A program made the position numbers and the translations under genes. A stretch of DNA of 64,000 bases. It comes from Planktothrix agardhii NIES-204. Lineage in GTDB: Bacteria; Cyanobacteriota; Cyanobacteriia; Cyanobacteriales; Microcoleaceae. The stretch lies in the NCBI GenBank assembly GCA_003609755.1, contig AP017991.1, positions 1,188,501-1,252,500 of the forward strand, read 5' to 3'. The notes under the pieces were generated by a model. It ran no database searches. It was not told the DNA's origin and was given only the letters and a program-made list of their open reading frames with translations. Shown in pieces: positions 18,534 to 26,711 of the stretch (positions are counted from its first letter, which is position 1; each line of letters opens with the position of its first letter).

Positions 18534-18743
18534 ATGGAACCGGAATACGATCTGTCAAAAATGAAAAAAAGACCTAATCCTTTTGCCAAACAGTTAAAAA
18601 AACAGGTCACTATTTCTCTCGGAATTGATGTGATTGAATATTTTGAAACAATGGCTCAGGAAAAAGGTATATCTTCCCAGGAACTAATTAATCTTTATTT
18701 GCAAGATTGTGTTGTTTCTAAGCGGCAATTATCTCTAAATTAG
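18534..18743 (+). CDS. BrnA/CopG-like small DNA-binding protein, orphan antitoxin
   Basis: A 69-residue protein with PNPFAKQLKKQVTISLGIDVIEYF, a beta strand followed by two helices as in ribbon-helix-helix antitoxins of the BrnA type. AGGAG stands eight bases before the ATG. BrnA is normally paired with a BrnT toxin, but no BrnT-like gene is seen on either side, so it is an orphan. It is bracketed by two copies of a 35-bp direct repeat and is followed by a gene fragment. It may repress its own promoter; that is inferred from the family. Confidence 0.65.
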   Translation: MEPEYDLSKMKKRPNPFAKQLKKQVTISLGIDVIEYFETMAQEKGISSQELINLYLQDCVVSKRQLSLN

Positions 18744-18838
18744 CGACAGGGTGCGACTGGTTAAAGGATTATTTTGTTACTCGTCCAGAGGAAAAACAAA
18801 AGTTAAAAGTGTGTCAAGATCATCCCAAGTCTAAATAA
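18722..18838 (+). pseudogene. Remnant of the C-terminal tail of a WD40/STAND-type protein
   Basis: In the frame one base off the preceding gene, 38 codons read GCDWLKDYFVTRPEE and end DHPKSK before TAA. The pattern C-x-W-L-x-D-Y-F closely resembles the tail of the large WD40 protein in this window (CNWLYDYFTTNP near residue 1670), a motif that closes many cyanobacterial WD40, STAND and pentapeptide proteins. No start codon, WD repeats or other domains precede it, so it is a 3' remnant of a lost large gene. Confidence 0.55.
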
Positions 18839-18840
18839 AT

Positions 18841-18875
18841 TAGGACTCACGCAGGGTTAAAGAAACCGGGTTTCT
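18841..18875. repeat. Direct repeat TAGGACTCACGCAGGG, right copy
   Basis: This is the second copy of the 35-bp unit at 18443-18477, in the same orientation. The pair encloses about 360 bp. Confidence 0.7.
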
Positions 18876-18975
18876 GATGAGTGACTATTGGGGAAAACAG
18901 GGGAATTTTAAGCTGATTCCAATCCACCGTAAAGGCTAAAATAATTGCGGTTGCGGTTGCTAATCCTAGAATCAC
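18847..18975 (-). CDS. Possible small membrane peptide, C-terminus from repeat
   Basis: A 42-codon frame starts at GTG 18975 and is hydrophobic at its N-terminus (LGLATATAIILAF). Its last ten residues (HQKPGFFNPA) are translated from the dispersed repeat at 18841-18875. It lies just downstream of treY on the same strand. It may be the broken remains of a small membrane protein gene; the evidence is weak. Confidence 0.2.
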   Translation of the reverse strand: MILGLATATAIILAFTVDWNQLKIPLFSPIVTHQKPGFFNPA

Positions 18976-18998
18976 TGAGGTTTCTGTTCCCTGTTCCC

Positions 18999-21803
18999 TT
19001 AATTATCTGTACATGAAGTTGCCAATAAAGCCACTGGAAATACTGTTAAAATATCTCCTATTTTCAAGAAATGATTGCCTTTAATCCCTTGGTTTGTAAT
19101 CATTTCTTTCCAATTAGTTGTCCAATCTTCCGGTAATTTAATCGCTGTATCCTGCCAAATATTGTTCCCTAAAGGAAACTGTTTTGGTTCAACTAAACTT
19201 GTTAAAAATCGGGGAACAACGGTAATTGTAATTGTCTGACCATAGGTGCGACCAAATGCCAAAATATGTTCCCCATAGTCTCCCGTTACCTCTAAGGGAA
19301 TGTAAGTTCCCTGTTGATAAACTTCCAGATATTGTTTACGAATGGCTAACCCTTGAGTAATTAAAAATAATTTAATCCGTCCATCTTTAGGGGTCTGTTT
19401 TAAATCCTCAATTAAAGACAAAATATCCTTCTGAGAACGGCTTTTAATTTCCTGAATAAACTCGATCCGTTTTTGATAATCAACGGGACGACGATTATCC
19501 GGGTCAACTAAACTAAAATCCCAGAGTTCTGTTCCTTGGTAAAAATCCGGTAAACCCGGGCTAGTAATTTTAATTAAAGTTTGGGATAGGGAATTAAATA
19601 TCCCATAAAAGGCTATTTTTTGTTTGAATTTTCTGAACTCTTGTAAAAACTTATTGTTCTCAGAAGGGTTCAAAATTTTATCAATAAAAGCTAGATAACC
19701 TTCCTCATAAACCGAGTCAGGACGTAACCAAGCCGTATGAAATTTCGCTTCTCGGACAGCTTTAATCGCAAACTTTTTGACCCGTTCTACAAATTCGGGA
19801 TATTCGATTTCATCAAAGGGATAGGAACCGATTAAATTTTGATACAAGAAATATTCATCATTCCCATCAGGAATAATTCGTCCATTGGTTTCTGTTTTCT
19901 GATCACGATTTAATGCCATCCAAGTTCTAACTTGGGCTTCCCATTCATCAGGAATTTCAGAAATAACGTTTAACCTGGCGCGTAAATCTTCGCTGCGTTT
20001 AGTATCATGGGTTGAGGTGGTATTCATTGTGTGAGGCAAACTTTTTGCCCGTTTTTTATTAAATTGATGCAGGGTATCGGGACTAATCCAAAAATTATTT
20101 GGTGCGCCCCCGACTTCATTTAAAGAAACAAAACGGTTATAAACATAAAATAGGGTATCTTCCACTCCTTTTGCAGTTAATGGCCCGGAAAATTGTTGAA
20201 ATTTCATCACAAAATGTAGCCATATTTTTTTGTTTTCCTCACTTAAATAGGGGTCATATTCTAGTAATAAAAACTTTTCAATTAAATTGAGTTCGTTAAT
20301 CAGTTCAGGATGTTTTCCTTTAGCTTCTTGAACCGCAAACTGAACATAATATAGATCTGCTTCGCTGACTTGTCCTTCATTAATATAGGTTCGATAGACG
20401 GGAAAGCGGACTAATACTTCTAAAATTGCGGTTTGTAAGCCATGTAAAGTTAAGTCTCGTCCATAACGATATTGACCAGCAATGCGTTTGAGTAATCCAG
20501 CTAAATTATCAGCATCTCCGGCTAAGTTGCGATCGGCAATTAAGCGTTTTTTAGCAATTAATAATTGTTTAAAGGAGGCAGTTAACCCCGTGGCATCTCG
20601 ATAAATTTGGCTAAAGCGATCTTCATTTTTGCCTTGACAAAACAAACTATTAACATAAATTAAAAATTCATAACCGGAAGTTCCTTCAATCGGCCAATCG
20701 CTGGGTAATTCTTCCTCAATCTCTAAAATTTTCTCGACGGTTAGATAAACATTTCCGACTTTTTCTCGGATGGATTGTAAATATTGTAGCGGGTTATAAA
20801 GTCCATCAATATGATCAATTCTGAGTCCTGTAAATTTCCCTGACCTGACTAATTTAAAAATTAGATCATGGGTTTTATTAAAAACTTTTTCATCTTCTAC
20901 TTTGACACTAATTAATTCGTTGACTGTAAAAAAGCGTCGATAGTTTAATTCTTCCGCACCCACTTTCCAATAGGATAATCGGAAAATTTGTTGAGAAAGT
21001 AGTTGATCTAAGTCGTTTAAACTTTCTGGATCGTCTGTTTTTCCATTCAAATATTCAATATTTTCATCAACAAATTTATTAATATCGGTATTTTCTTGAT
21101 ACAGTTCCCAAAGTAATCCTTTAGCAAATAACGCTTGTGATCGCCGATCTTGAATAGATTTTTCATTGGGAATATTTTTCAGAACATACAATACTCCTAA
21201 CAGTTTAATTACATTCGGGTGTCTTCTTCCTAACCTTCCTTCTAATTCTTTGAGGCGATGACTGACTAAATAAGTGTAGGATTCAATTTTTAAAGGGAAT
21301 TTTAGGCTATAATAATTTACATATAATACCTCGTCTTCGTAAGAAATAGTTAATTGTCCATTTTCTAAACAATTGCCATAAAAATCCCCTAATAAGGGGG
21401 CTAAAACCCGACCTCTAAGGTCATCATGGGGATGTTCCCAATCAATATCAAAAAAATCTAAATAATCCGAATCAGCACCATATTCAAAGATATCCGTTAA
21501 ATATTTATTTTGGCTATCATAGGCCATGTGATTAGGGACAATATCCTGTAACCATCCCATTCCCTGATTTTTGATTTTTTCCATTAATTGATCAAAGTCT
21601 TCCTGTTTTCCCAGTTCTGGGTTTAATTGATTTTGATCAACAATATCATAGCCATGAGTGCTTCCAATTCTAGCTTTGAAAATGGGAGACGCATACAGGT
21701 CAGAAATTCCTAATTCATACAAGTAATCAATAATCTCGTTAGCATGATTAAAAGGAAAATCTCTATTAAACTGAATTCGATAGGTAGCTACAGGAATCCT
21801 CAT
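18999..21803 (-). CDS. treY: Malto-oligosyltrehalose synthase
   Basis: A 934-residue GH13 enzyme that turns the reducing end of a malto-oligosaccharide into a trehalosyl end in the cytoplasm. Family marks are the N-terminal PVATYRIQFN, SPIFKARIGSTHGYD, WLQDIVPNHMAYD, the nucleophile motif GLRIDHIDGL, and TMNTTSTHDTKRSED. The C-terminal LVDPDNRRPVDYQKR is also typical. Length is normal for the family. TreZ, which releases trehalose from its product, is upstream on the same strand, separated by about 380 bp that hold a MITE-like inverted repeat. The gene is convergent with treS. Confidence 0.96.
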   Translation of the reverse strand: MRIPVATYRIQFNRDFPFNHANEIIDYLYELGISDLYASPIFKARIGSTHGYDIVDQNQLNPELGKQEDFDQLMEKIKNQGMGWLQDIVPNHMAYDSQNKYLTDIFEYGADSDYLDFFDIDWEHPHDDLRGRVLAPLLGDFYGNCLENGQLTISYEDEVLYVNYYSLKFPLKIESYTYLVSHRLKELEGRLGRRHPNVIKLLGVLYVLKNIPNEKSIQDRRSQALFAKGLLWELYQENTDINKFVDENIEYLNGKTDDPESLNDLDQLLSQQIFRLSYWKVGAEELNYRRFFTVNELISVKVEDEKVFNKTHDLIFKLVRSGKFTGLRIDHIDGLYNPLQYLQSIREKVGNVYLTVEKILEIEEELPSDWPIEGTSGYEFLIYVNSLFCQGKNEDRFSQIYRDATGLTASFKQLLIAKKRLIADRNLAGDADNLAGLLKRIAGQYRYGRDLTLHGLQTAILEVLVRFPVYRTYINEGQVSEADLYYVQFAVQEAKGKHPELINELNLIEKFLLLEYDPYLSEENKKIWLHFVMKFQQFSGPLTAKGVEDTLFYVYNRFVSLNEVGGAPNNFWISPDTLHQFNKKRAKSLPHTMNTTSTHDTKRSEDLRARLNVISEIPDEWEAQVRTWMALNRDQKTETNGRIIPDGNDEYFLYQNLIGSYPFDEIEYPEFVERVKKFAIKAVREAKFHTAWLRPDSVYEEGYLAFIDKILNPSENNKFLQEFRKFKQKIAFYGIFNSLSQTLIKITSPGLPDFYQGTELWDFSLVDPDNRRPVDYQKRIEFIQEIKSRSQKDILSLIEDLKQTPKDGRIKLFLITQGLAIRKQYLEVYQQGTYIPLEVTGDYGEHILAFGRTYGQTITITVVPRFLTSLVEPKQFPLGNNIWQDTAIKLPEDWTTNWKEMITNQGIKGNHFLKIGDILTVFPVALLATSCTDN

Positions 21804-22035
21804 AATAATTTTGAGATAAAGTTAAATTACAGATGATAATTTGATGTTAGCACTGATTTTTCATTCTGGTTATCTATCTAAAGATTGAAAATATTATTTT
21901 AGCTTGTAAATTTCAAATATGATTGGATTTTTTAACCCTTTGATTTTAACCTCTTAAACTTTTTTAGTTATCTGCAATATATTTGGGGTTTAGAAAATTT
22001 ATGGCAAGTACCAATACAAGCTATGATGCGAGGAA

Positions 22036-22142
22036 TTAAGTAGGTAGTCATAAATAAAGTAACAAGTTTGTTGTTGGGCTTTAGCCCTCTAGGGAGGGCT
22101 AAAGCCCAAAAACGAAATCAATAATTATGACCACCTACTTAA
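22036..22142. mobile_element. MITE-like inverted-repeat element
   Basis: The outer arms 22036-22053 and 22125-22142 are 18-bp inverted repeats with one mismatch (TTAAGTAGGTAGTCATAA). An inner perfect 15-bp hairpin occupies 22074-22088 and 22095-22109 (TTGGGCTTTAGCCCT) around a 6-base loop. The total is 107 bp with no coding capacity. It lies in the 380-bp gap between treZ and treY; the rest of the gap (21804-22035) is AT-rich with nothing else recognised. No clear target duplication is visible. Confidence 0.6.
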
Positions 22143-22183
22143 TAGACAGATATCTCGTTGGAATTCATTAAACCAAATAACAA

Positions 22184-24028
22184 TTAAGTTTCATACAGGA
22201 CAAAACTTTCTGGCACTAAGGTTAATTCTGAAGTATCTGTTAATATTTCAGGTAAATTTGATCCTGAACCTAGCCATTTTTTATCGTTAGAATCTAAACG
22301 TTTTTGCCAAGTTTTACCGATTAAATTAGGACTGTAGGAAACCGGATTTTTGCTAAAATTAAGCAGACATAAAACCTGATAATCTTCAAACCAACGCCGG
22401 AAGACTAATAATTTATCTTCCTCAATACAGTGAACTTCTTGATGGGTGCGATCGCGTAATTTAAACGCAGGAATATTCCGCCTCAATTGGATCAATATTT
22501 GATATAATTCCCATAATACTTGATGTTTTCCTTGCCGTTTTAATTGCCAATTTAATTTACATTGATTAAAAGTTTCTTGACTTTGAGGATCGGGGGCCTC
22601 ACCCGCCAGATGAAACGCCTCAAATTCCGCTTTTCTTCCCTTTCGCACCCCTTCAATTAAATCTTGATCTGAGTGACTAATAAAATATTGAAAAGGTGCA
22701 GGTTCCCCATATTCTTCCCCCATAAATAATAGGGGAATATAGGGCGATAATAATACCGTTACGGCCGCTAATTTTAAACCTTCATAGGAGACTAAAGCTG
22801 TTAATCTTTCCCCTAATAAACGATTCCCAATTTGGTCATGATTTTGACTAAAAACTAAGAATTGATGGGGGGGGCAATCGGCCACTGACTCCCCATGAAA
22901 CCGTTTACGATTTTGAGAATAATCCCAGGTATAAACAAAGCTTTCTCTATAGGATTTGGCTAACTGTTCACAGCTACCATAATCTTGATAATACCCGATA
23001 TTTTCACCCGTTAATACCGTATGAATAGCATGGTGAAAATCATCACACCACTGCCCATCTAAACCATAACCTCCTACGGCTTTTGAACGGATTAATTTAC
23101 CATCGTTTAAATCCGTTTCAGCCATCAAATAAAACTTCCTTCCTTGCTGTTGAGAAAGTTGATTGACTTGATCTGCTAATTCCTGTAAAATATGTTTAGC
23201 ACCGAGATCAAAAATATTATCCGCCGCATCCAATCTTAACGCATCAATATGGAAATCCCGTAACCAATAGAGGGCATTTTCAATTACAAAATTCCTCACA
23301 CCCTGACAATAGGCTTGATCATAATTAATCGCTGAACCCCAAGGAGTTTGATACCTTTCAGTAAAATAGGGGCCGAATTGTGCGATATAATTTCCTTCTG
23401 GGCCAAAGTGATTATAAACCACATCTAAAATCACCGCCATGCCTTGTTGATGGCAAGCATTCACCAACTTTTTTAACCCTTCTACCCCGCCATAACAATT
23501 CTGAGGAGCATAGAGATAAGTACCATCATAACCCCAATTGCGATAGCCTTCGGCTGGGCGTAGCCCATCGCCCGGAAACTGACCAATAGGCATTAATTCA
23601 ATCGCATTAATTCCTAAGTCTAATAATTCTGAAATTCGGGGAATAATTGCGGTAAATGTTCCCTCTGGGGTAAAGGTTCCAACGTGTAGTTCATAAACAA
23701 TTAATTCATCTAAGGAAATACTTTTCCATTCCTGATCCTGCCAAATAAAGCTATTTTGATCAATCACTTCCGAGGCTTGATGAACTCCATCCGGTTGAGA
23801 ATAGGAAGCAGGATCGGGATAGGTAAATTGGTTATCTAATTGATAAAGATAACGGCTTCCTGGGGGGATATTTTCAACCGTTGCACGACCGTATCCCTGT
23901 TGATCAAATTCTAAATCAATTAACCGTTCTTCCGGGAATATAATCTTAACAGCAACGCTTTCACGCAAGGGCGACCAAACTTTAAATTCACAGCAATTGT
24001 TACCTAAATAATTTGCACCGATTTTCAT
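22184..24028 (-). CDS. treZ: Malto-oligosyltrehalose trehalohydrolase
   Basis: A 614-residue GH13 enzyme that cleaves trehalose from the product of TreY. It begins with an N-terminal beta domain (CCEFKVWSPL), then YELHVGTFTPEGTF, VVYNHFGPEGNY, the nucleophile motif LRLDAADNIFD and the acid in LMAETDLND; FSQNHDQIGNR carries the third Asp. At about residues 153-170 the usual FPGDRNWGYDG is broken by eight extra residues (GLRPAEGY) coded by a 24-bp repeat. The loop change probably leaves activity intact because the frame is kept. It lies with treY on one strand and opposite treS. Confidence 0.95.
   Translation of the reverse strand: MKIGANYLGNNCCEFKVWSPLRESVAVKIIFPEERLIDLEFDQQGYGRATVENIPPGSRYLYQLDNQFTYPDPASYSQPDGVHQASEVIDQNSFIWQDQEWKSISLDELIVYELHVGTFTPEGTFTAIIPRISELLDLGINAIELMPIGQFPGDGLRPAEGYRNWGYDGTYLYAPQNCYGGVEGLKKLVNACHQQGMAVILDVVYNHFGPEGNYIAQFGPYFTERYQTPWGSAINYDQAYCQGVRNFVIENALYWLRDFHIDALRLDAADNIFDLGAKHILQELADQVNQLSQQQGRKFYLMAETDLNDGKLIRSKAVGGYGLDGQWCDDFHHAIHTVLTGENIGYYQDYGSCEQLAKSYRESFVYTWDYSQNRKRFHGESVADCPPHQFLVFSQNHDQIGNRLLGERLTALVSYEGLKLAAVTVLLSPYIPLLFMGEEYGEPAPFQYFISHSDQDLIEGVRKGRKAEFEAFHLAGEAPDPQSQETFNQCKLNWQLKRQGKHQVLWELYQILIQLRRNIPAFKLRDRTHQEVHCIEEDKLLVFRRWFEDYQVLCLLNFSKNPVSYSPNLIGKTWQKRLDSNDKKWLGSGSNLPEILTDTSELTLVPESFVLYET
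23543..23566. repeat. 24-bp small dispersed repeat inserted in treZ
   Basis: On the plus strand the 24 bp ATAGCCTTCGGC followed by TGGGCGTAGCCC split what would otherwise read TTGCGATCGCCC, a HIP1 octamer. Removing it restores the standard TreZ loop FPGDRNWGYDG. The boundaries share AT, so the exact edges can shift by two bases. Confidence 0.7.
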
Positions 24029-24046
24029 AAGAAATTTTGGGGTAAA

Positions 24047-25138
24047 TTACAGTTCAGGGTGTAGAGATGGGTTTTTACTTGTTTCTACCTGGTTGATTTT
24101 TACAGGTAACTCCAGGGAATTTGCCTCTGCTGGTTGTAATAAATTGGCTTCTGGTTGAGATGGGGTAAAATCCTGAGAACGTTTGATTTTTAACTTTTCG
24201 GCCAAAGTTTCCCGTTGATTTACCAAATAGATACTGACTAATGTTAAGCCGACTCCCATTGATTGTAACGGACTGAGGACTTCTTGTAAAAAGAAATTTC
24301 CAAATAAGAGGGCAAAAACTGGGGTCAGAAACGTCAAAGAACTCAAGCTAGTCAGACTTCCACTAGATGCAAAATAGAAAAATAATCCGTAGGATATGGC
24401 ACTGCCAAATACGGTAGAATAACCCATAGCCACCCAACCGGAAAGATCAATATTTTGCCACTGTTGAGTTTCTGAAATTGCAGATAACCCAAATAAAGGT
24501 AAACCCCCAATAATCATGTGCCATCCCGTGCCGACAACCGGATCAGCATAGCGACAAACCCACCGGACTAATACAGTTCCAGTTGCCATTGATAGCGCGG
24601 CTAATAACATTAATAATTGCCCACTATTAAACAATTGAGAAATATCAATAGAATTCACTAATAATTCCGCATTAAATAACCCTAAAATCCAATCATCGGG
24701 TAAACCAATAAAACTAATTCCCATAATGCCAATAGCTAACCCTAACCATCCCCAAAATCCAATGGTTTCTTGAAATAACCATAAAGATAAAATTGCCACG
24801 GCTAGGGGTTGGGAGTCGATCATCACCGATCCTAACCCGGCCCCGGTTCTAACTAACCCTTGGGCTAAAAATCCTTGGAATAAAGTGGCATCCACTAACC
24901 CAAATATTGATATCCACAGCCATGCTTTCCAGCCTTTCGGTTGCGGACGCCCCGACAATATTCCCGCCAATATTACCAAAACCCCTGCGGGGACTAACCG
25001 AACTCCCGCCATAAAAAACGGTGTCGTATGGGGTAGGAGTCCCTTCATCGCCACCATCGCCGTCCCCCAAAAGAAAAAGGGGGCAATTAACAATAATGGT
25101 TGAAAGGGTAATTTTGCAGGGGTTTGGGGTTGCTGCAT
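24047..25138 (-). CDS. EamA/DMT-family transporter
   Basis: A 363-residue inner membrane protein with ten predicted hydrophobic segments in two EamA repeats (PFFFWGTAMVAMKGLLP in the first; GTVLVRWVCRYADP opens the second). The last about 45 residues are polar and cytoplasmic. Members move metabolites, often by efflux, and the substrate cannot be told here. I choose the ATG at 25138 because GGAG lies six bases upstream; an ATG at 25150 would add four residues. It lies 18 bp downstream of nothing else on its strand except treZ, which follows it after 18 bp, so treZ may be co-transcribed with it. Confidence 0.85.
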   Translation of the reverse strand: MQQPQTPAKLPFQPLLLIAPFFFWGTAMVAMKGLLPHTTPFFMAGVRLVPAGVLVILAGILSGRPQPKGWKAWLWISIFGLVDATLFQGFLAQGLVRTGAGLGSVMIDSQPLAVAILSLWLFQETIGFWGWLGLAIGIMGISFIGLPDDWILGLFNAELLVNSIDISQLFNSGQLLMLLAALSMATGTVLVRWVCRYADPVVGTGWHMIIGGLPLFGLSAISETQQWQNIDLSGWVAMGYSTVFGSAISYGLFFYFASSGSLTSLSSLTFLTPVFALLFGNFFLQEVLSPLQSMGVGLTLVSIYLVNQRETLAEKLKIKRSQDFTPSQPEANLLQPAEANSLELPVKINQVETSKNPSLHPEL

Positions 25139-25171
25139 TCGCTTCTCCATTGAGGTTGAGTGACGTTATGT

Positions 25172-25410
25172 TCCCTGGTTTGACCCCCCTAGCACCCTGG
25201 TTTGACCCCCCCTAGCCCCCCTTGGTAAGGGGGGGAACTGGAGGGGACTGTAAGTGTTGCATGGTTTTCACCGAACTGAATATTAGCTCGACTTTCAAGC
25301 CCCCCTTGGTAAGGGGGGTTGGGGGGTCTAATTTCCCGCCCCTTGGTAAGGGGGGTTGGGGGGTCTAATTTCCCGCCCCCTTACTAAGGGGGTTGGGGGG
25401 GTCTAAACTC
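25172..25410. repeat. C/G-rich tandem repeats (CCCCCTTGGTAAGGGGG)
   Basis: Three adjacent units of about 37-39 bp, at 25299-25337, 25338-25374 and 25375-25410, each contain a palindrome of the CCCCTTGGTAAGGGG type followed by TTGGGGGGTCTAA. A partial fourth lies at about 25214-25235. They fill most of the 25151-25501 gap between the divergent transporter and sppA genes. The right end of the gap (25415-25500) is AT-rich and probably holds the sppA promoter. Confidence 0.8.
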
Positions 25411-25501
25411 AGGGGAAAGTTAGGAGGTCAGAATTATGTACTTTTATTAAGCCGTTTATATCATATTATTAATTTAATTTAATACAGTTCTGTCATTACC
25501 C

Positions 25502-26320
25502 ATGATTTGGCCATTTAAACCGAGATATCGCAAACAAATCGCCCGCATAGAAATTAATGGTGCCATTGGGTCGGAGACCCGCAAACGGGTGTTGGAAGAC
25601 CTAAAAACCGTGGAAGAACGGAAATTTCCCGCCCTACTCCTGAGAATTGATAGCCCTGGGGGAACCGTTGGCGACTCCCAAGAGATTTATAGCGCCTTGA
25701 AACGGTTACAGAAAAAAGTCAAAATTGTGGCGAGTTTCGGGAATATTTCTGCCTCCGGGGGTGTTTATATTGGCATGGGAGCCGAACATATTATGGCAAA
25801 CCCAGGAACAATTACCGGAAGTATTGGGGTGATTTTACGAGGTAATAATATAGAACGGTTATTAGAAAAAATTGGCATATCTTTTAAGGTGATTAAATCC
25901 GGGCCTTATAAAGATATTTTATCTTTTGATCGAGAATTAACTGAACCCGAACAACATATTTTACAGGAATTAATTGATACCAGTTATCAACAATTTGTGC
26001 AAACTGTTGCTGAGTCTCGAAACTTGAGTCATGACAGCGTGAGGAGTTTTGCCGATGGTCGGATTTTTACCGGACAACAGGCGGTGGAATTGGGAATAGT
26101 AGACCGTTTAGGAACGGAAGAAGATGCCCGGTGTTGGGCAGCGGAATTAGTTAAACTAGATCCCAAGAAAACCGAGTGTTTCACCTTTGAAAAACCCAAA
26201 CCTTTTGTAAGTCGGTTAACCGGAAGTAATTTAGCCCCGAATAGCATTATTGCAGCTAACAATTGGCTAGAATTTGAGTTATCTACCAGTGGTTTACCGT
26301 TGTGGATGTACCGACCATAA
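25502..26320 (+). CDS. sppA: Signal peptide peptidase SppA, short form
   Basis: A 272-residue serine protease of the S49 family that clips remnant signal peptides at the membrane. The nucleophile Ser is in NISASGGVYI (near residue 83-84) and the general base Lys in SGPYKD (near 138); the LLRIDSPGG turn before the nucleophile is also present. It is the short, single-domain form, and has no obvious N-terminal transmembrane segment, only a basic start. It precedes a strong hairpin with a T-run. Function beyond signal peptide hydrolysis is unknown in cyanobacteria. Confidence 0.9.
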   Translation: MIWPFKPRYRKQIARIEINGAIGSETRKRVLEDLKTVEERKFPALLLRIDSPGGTVGDSQEIYSALKRLQKKVKIVASFGNISASGGVYIGMGAEHIMANPGTITGSIGVILRGNNIERLLEKIGISFKVIKSGPYKDILSFDRELTEPEQHILQELIDTSYQQFVQTVAESRNLSHDSVRSFADGRIFTGQQAVELGIVDRLGTEEDARCWAAELVKLDPKKTECFTFEKPKPFVSRLTGSNLAPNSIIAANNWLEFELSTSGLPLWMYRP

Positions 26321-26361
26321 TCAGTCATCAGTTATCAGGTATTTGTTATAATTTATCCTGG

Positions 26362-26391
26362 TTCCAATGCTCTGCATTGGAATGCTTTTTT
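26362..26391 (+). terminator. Rho-independent-type terminator after sppA
   Basis: A 9-bp perfect stem TTCCAATGC / GCATTGGAA with the loop TCT is followed by TGCTTTTTT. It is also the first hairpin of a dispersed cassette. Confidence 0.75.
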
Positions 26392-26460
26392 GAGGCTCCG
26401 CCTCTTGTTAGAATGGGAGGCAGAGCCTCCCTGATATCATTTCAAGGTAGAACCTTGAAA
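26362..26460. repeat. Cassette of four perfect hairpins with three-base loops
   Basis: Four consecutive perfect palindromes occur: 26362-26382 (9-bp stem, loop TCT), 26392-26404 (GAGGC stem, loop TCC), 26415-26431 (GGGAGGC stem, loop AGA) and 26440-26460 (TTTCAAGGT stem, loop AGA). They lie in the 391-bp gap between sppA and the AMIN-domain gene. Nothing coding is seen in the rest of the gap. Confidence 0.8.
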
Positions 26461-26534
26461 CGAGAAAACAGTTAATAGTTGACAAGCGATCGCTATTTGA
26501 ACTCAATCCCATTTTTCAACAATACATCCCTATT

Positions 26535-26565
26535 CCTCGTGTCTTCGTGTCTTTGTGGTTCCTTA
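26535..26565. repeat. Dispersed repeat, copy 2 (reverse of 4933-4964)
   Basis: CCTCGTGTCTTCGTGTC continuing to TTTGTGGTTCCTT is the reverse complement of the repeat at 4933 with small differences. Confidence 0.7.
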
Positions 26566-26711
26566 TACAGTTTCAAATTAGAGTTTAATTGTTTCCATTT
26601 TTGGATCAGTTTTATCAAGGTTTCGGTGAGATTGAATTACTTTAACACTTGCATTCTGCCCTTAAATGTGCTAATAAAACATCAATAAACTAGAGTTTTC
26701 ACGCAGAAACC

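Noticed and set aside
18534..18998. BrnT toxin partner of the BrnA-like gene
   Set aside because: No BrnT-like frame exists on either strand next to it; the downstream frame is a WD40-type tail.
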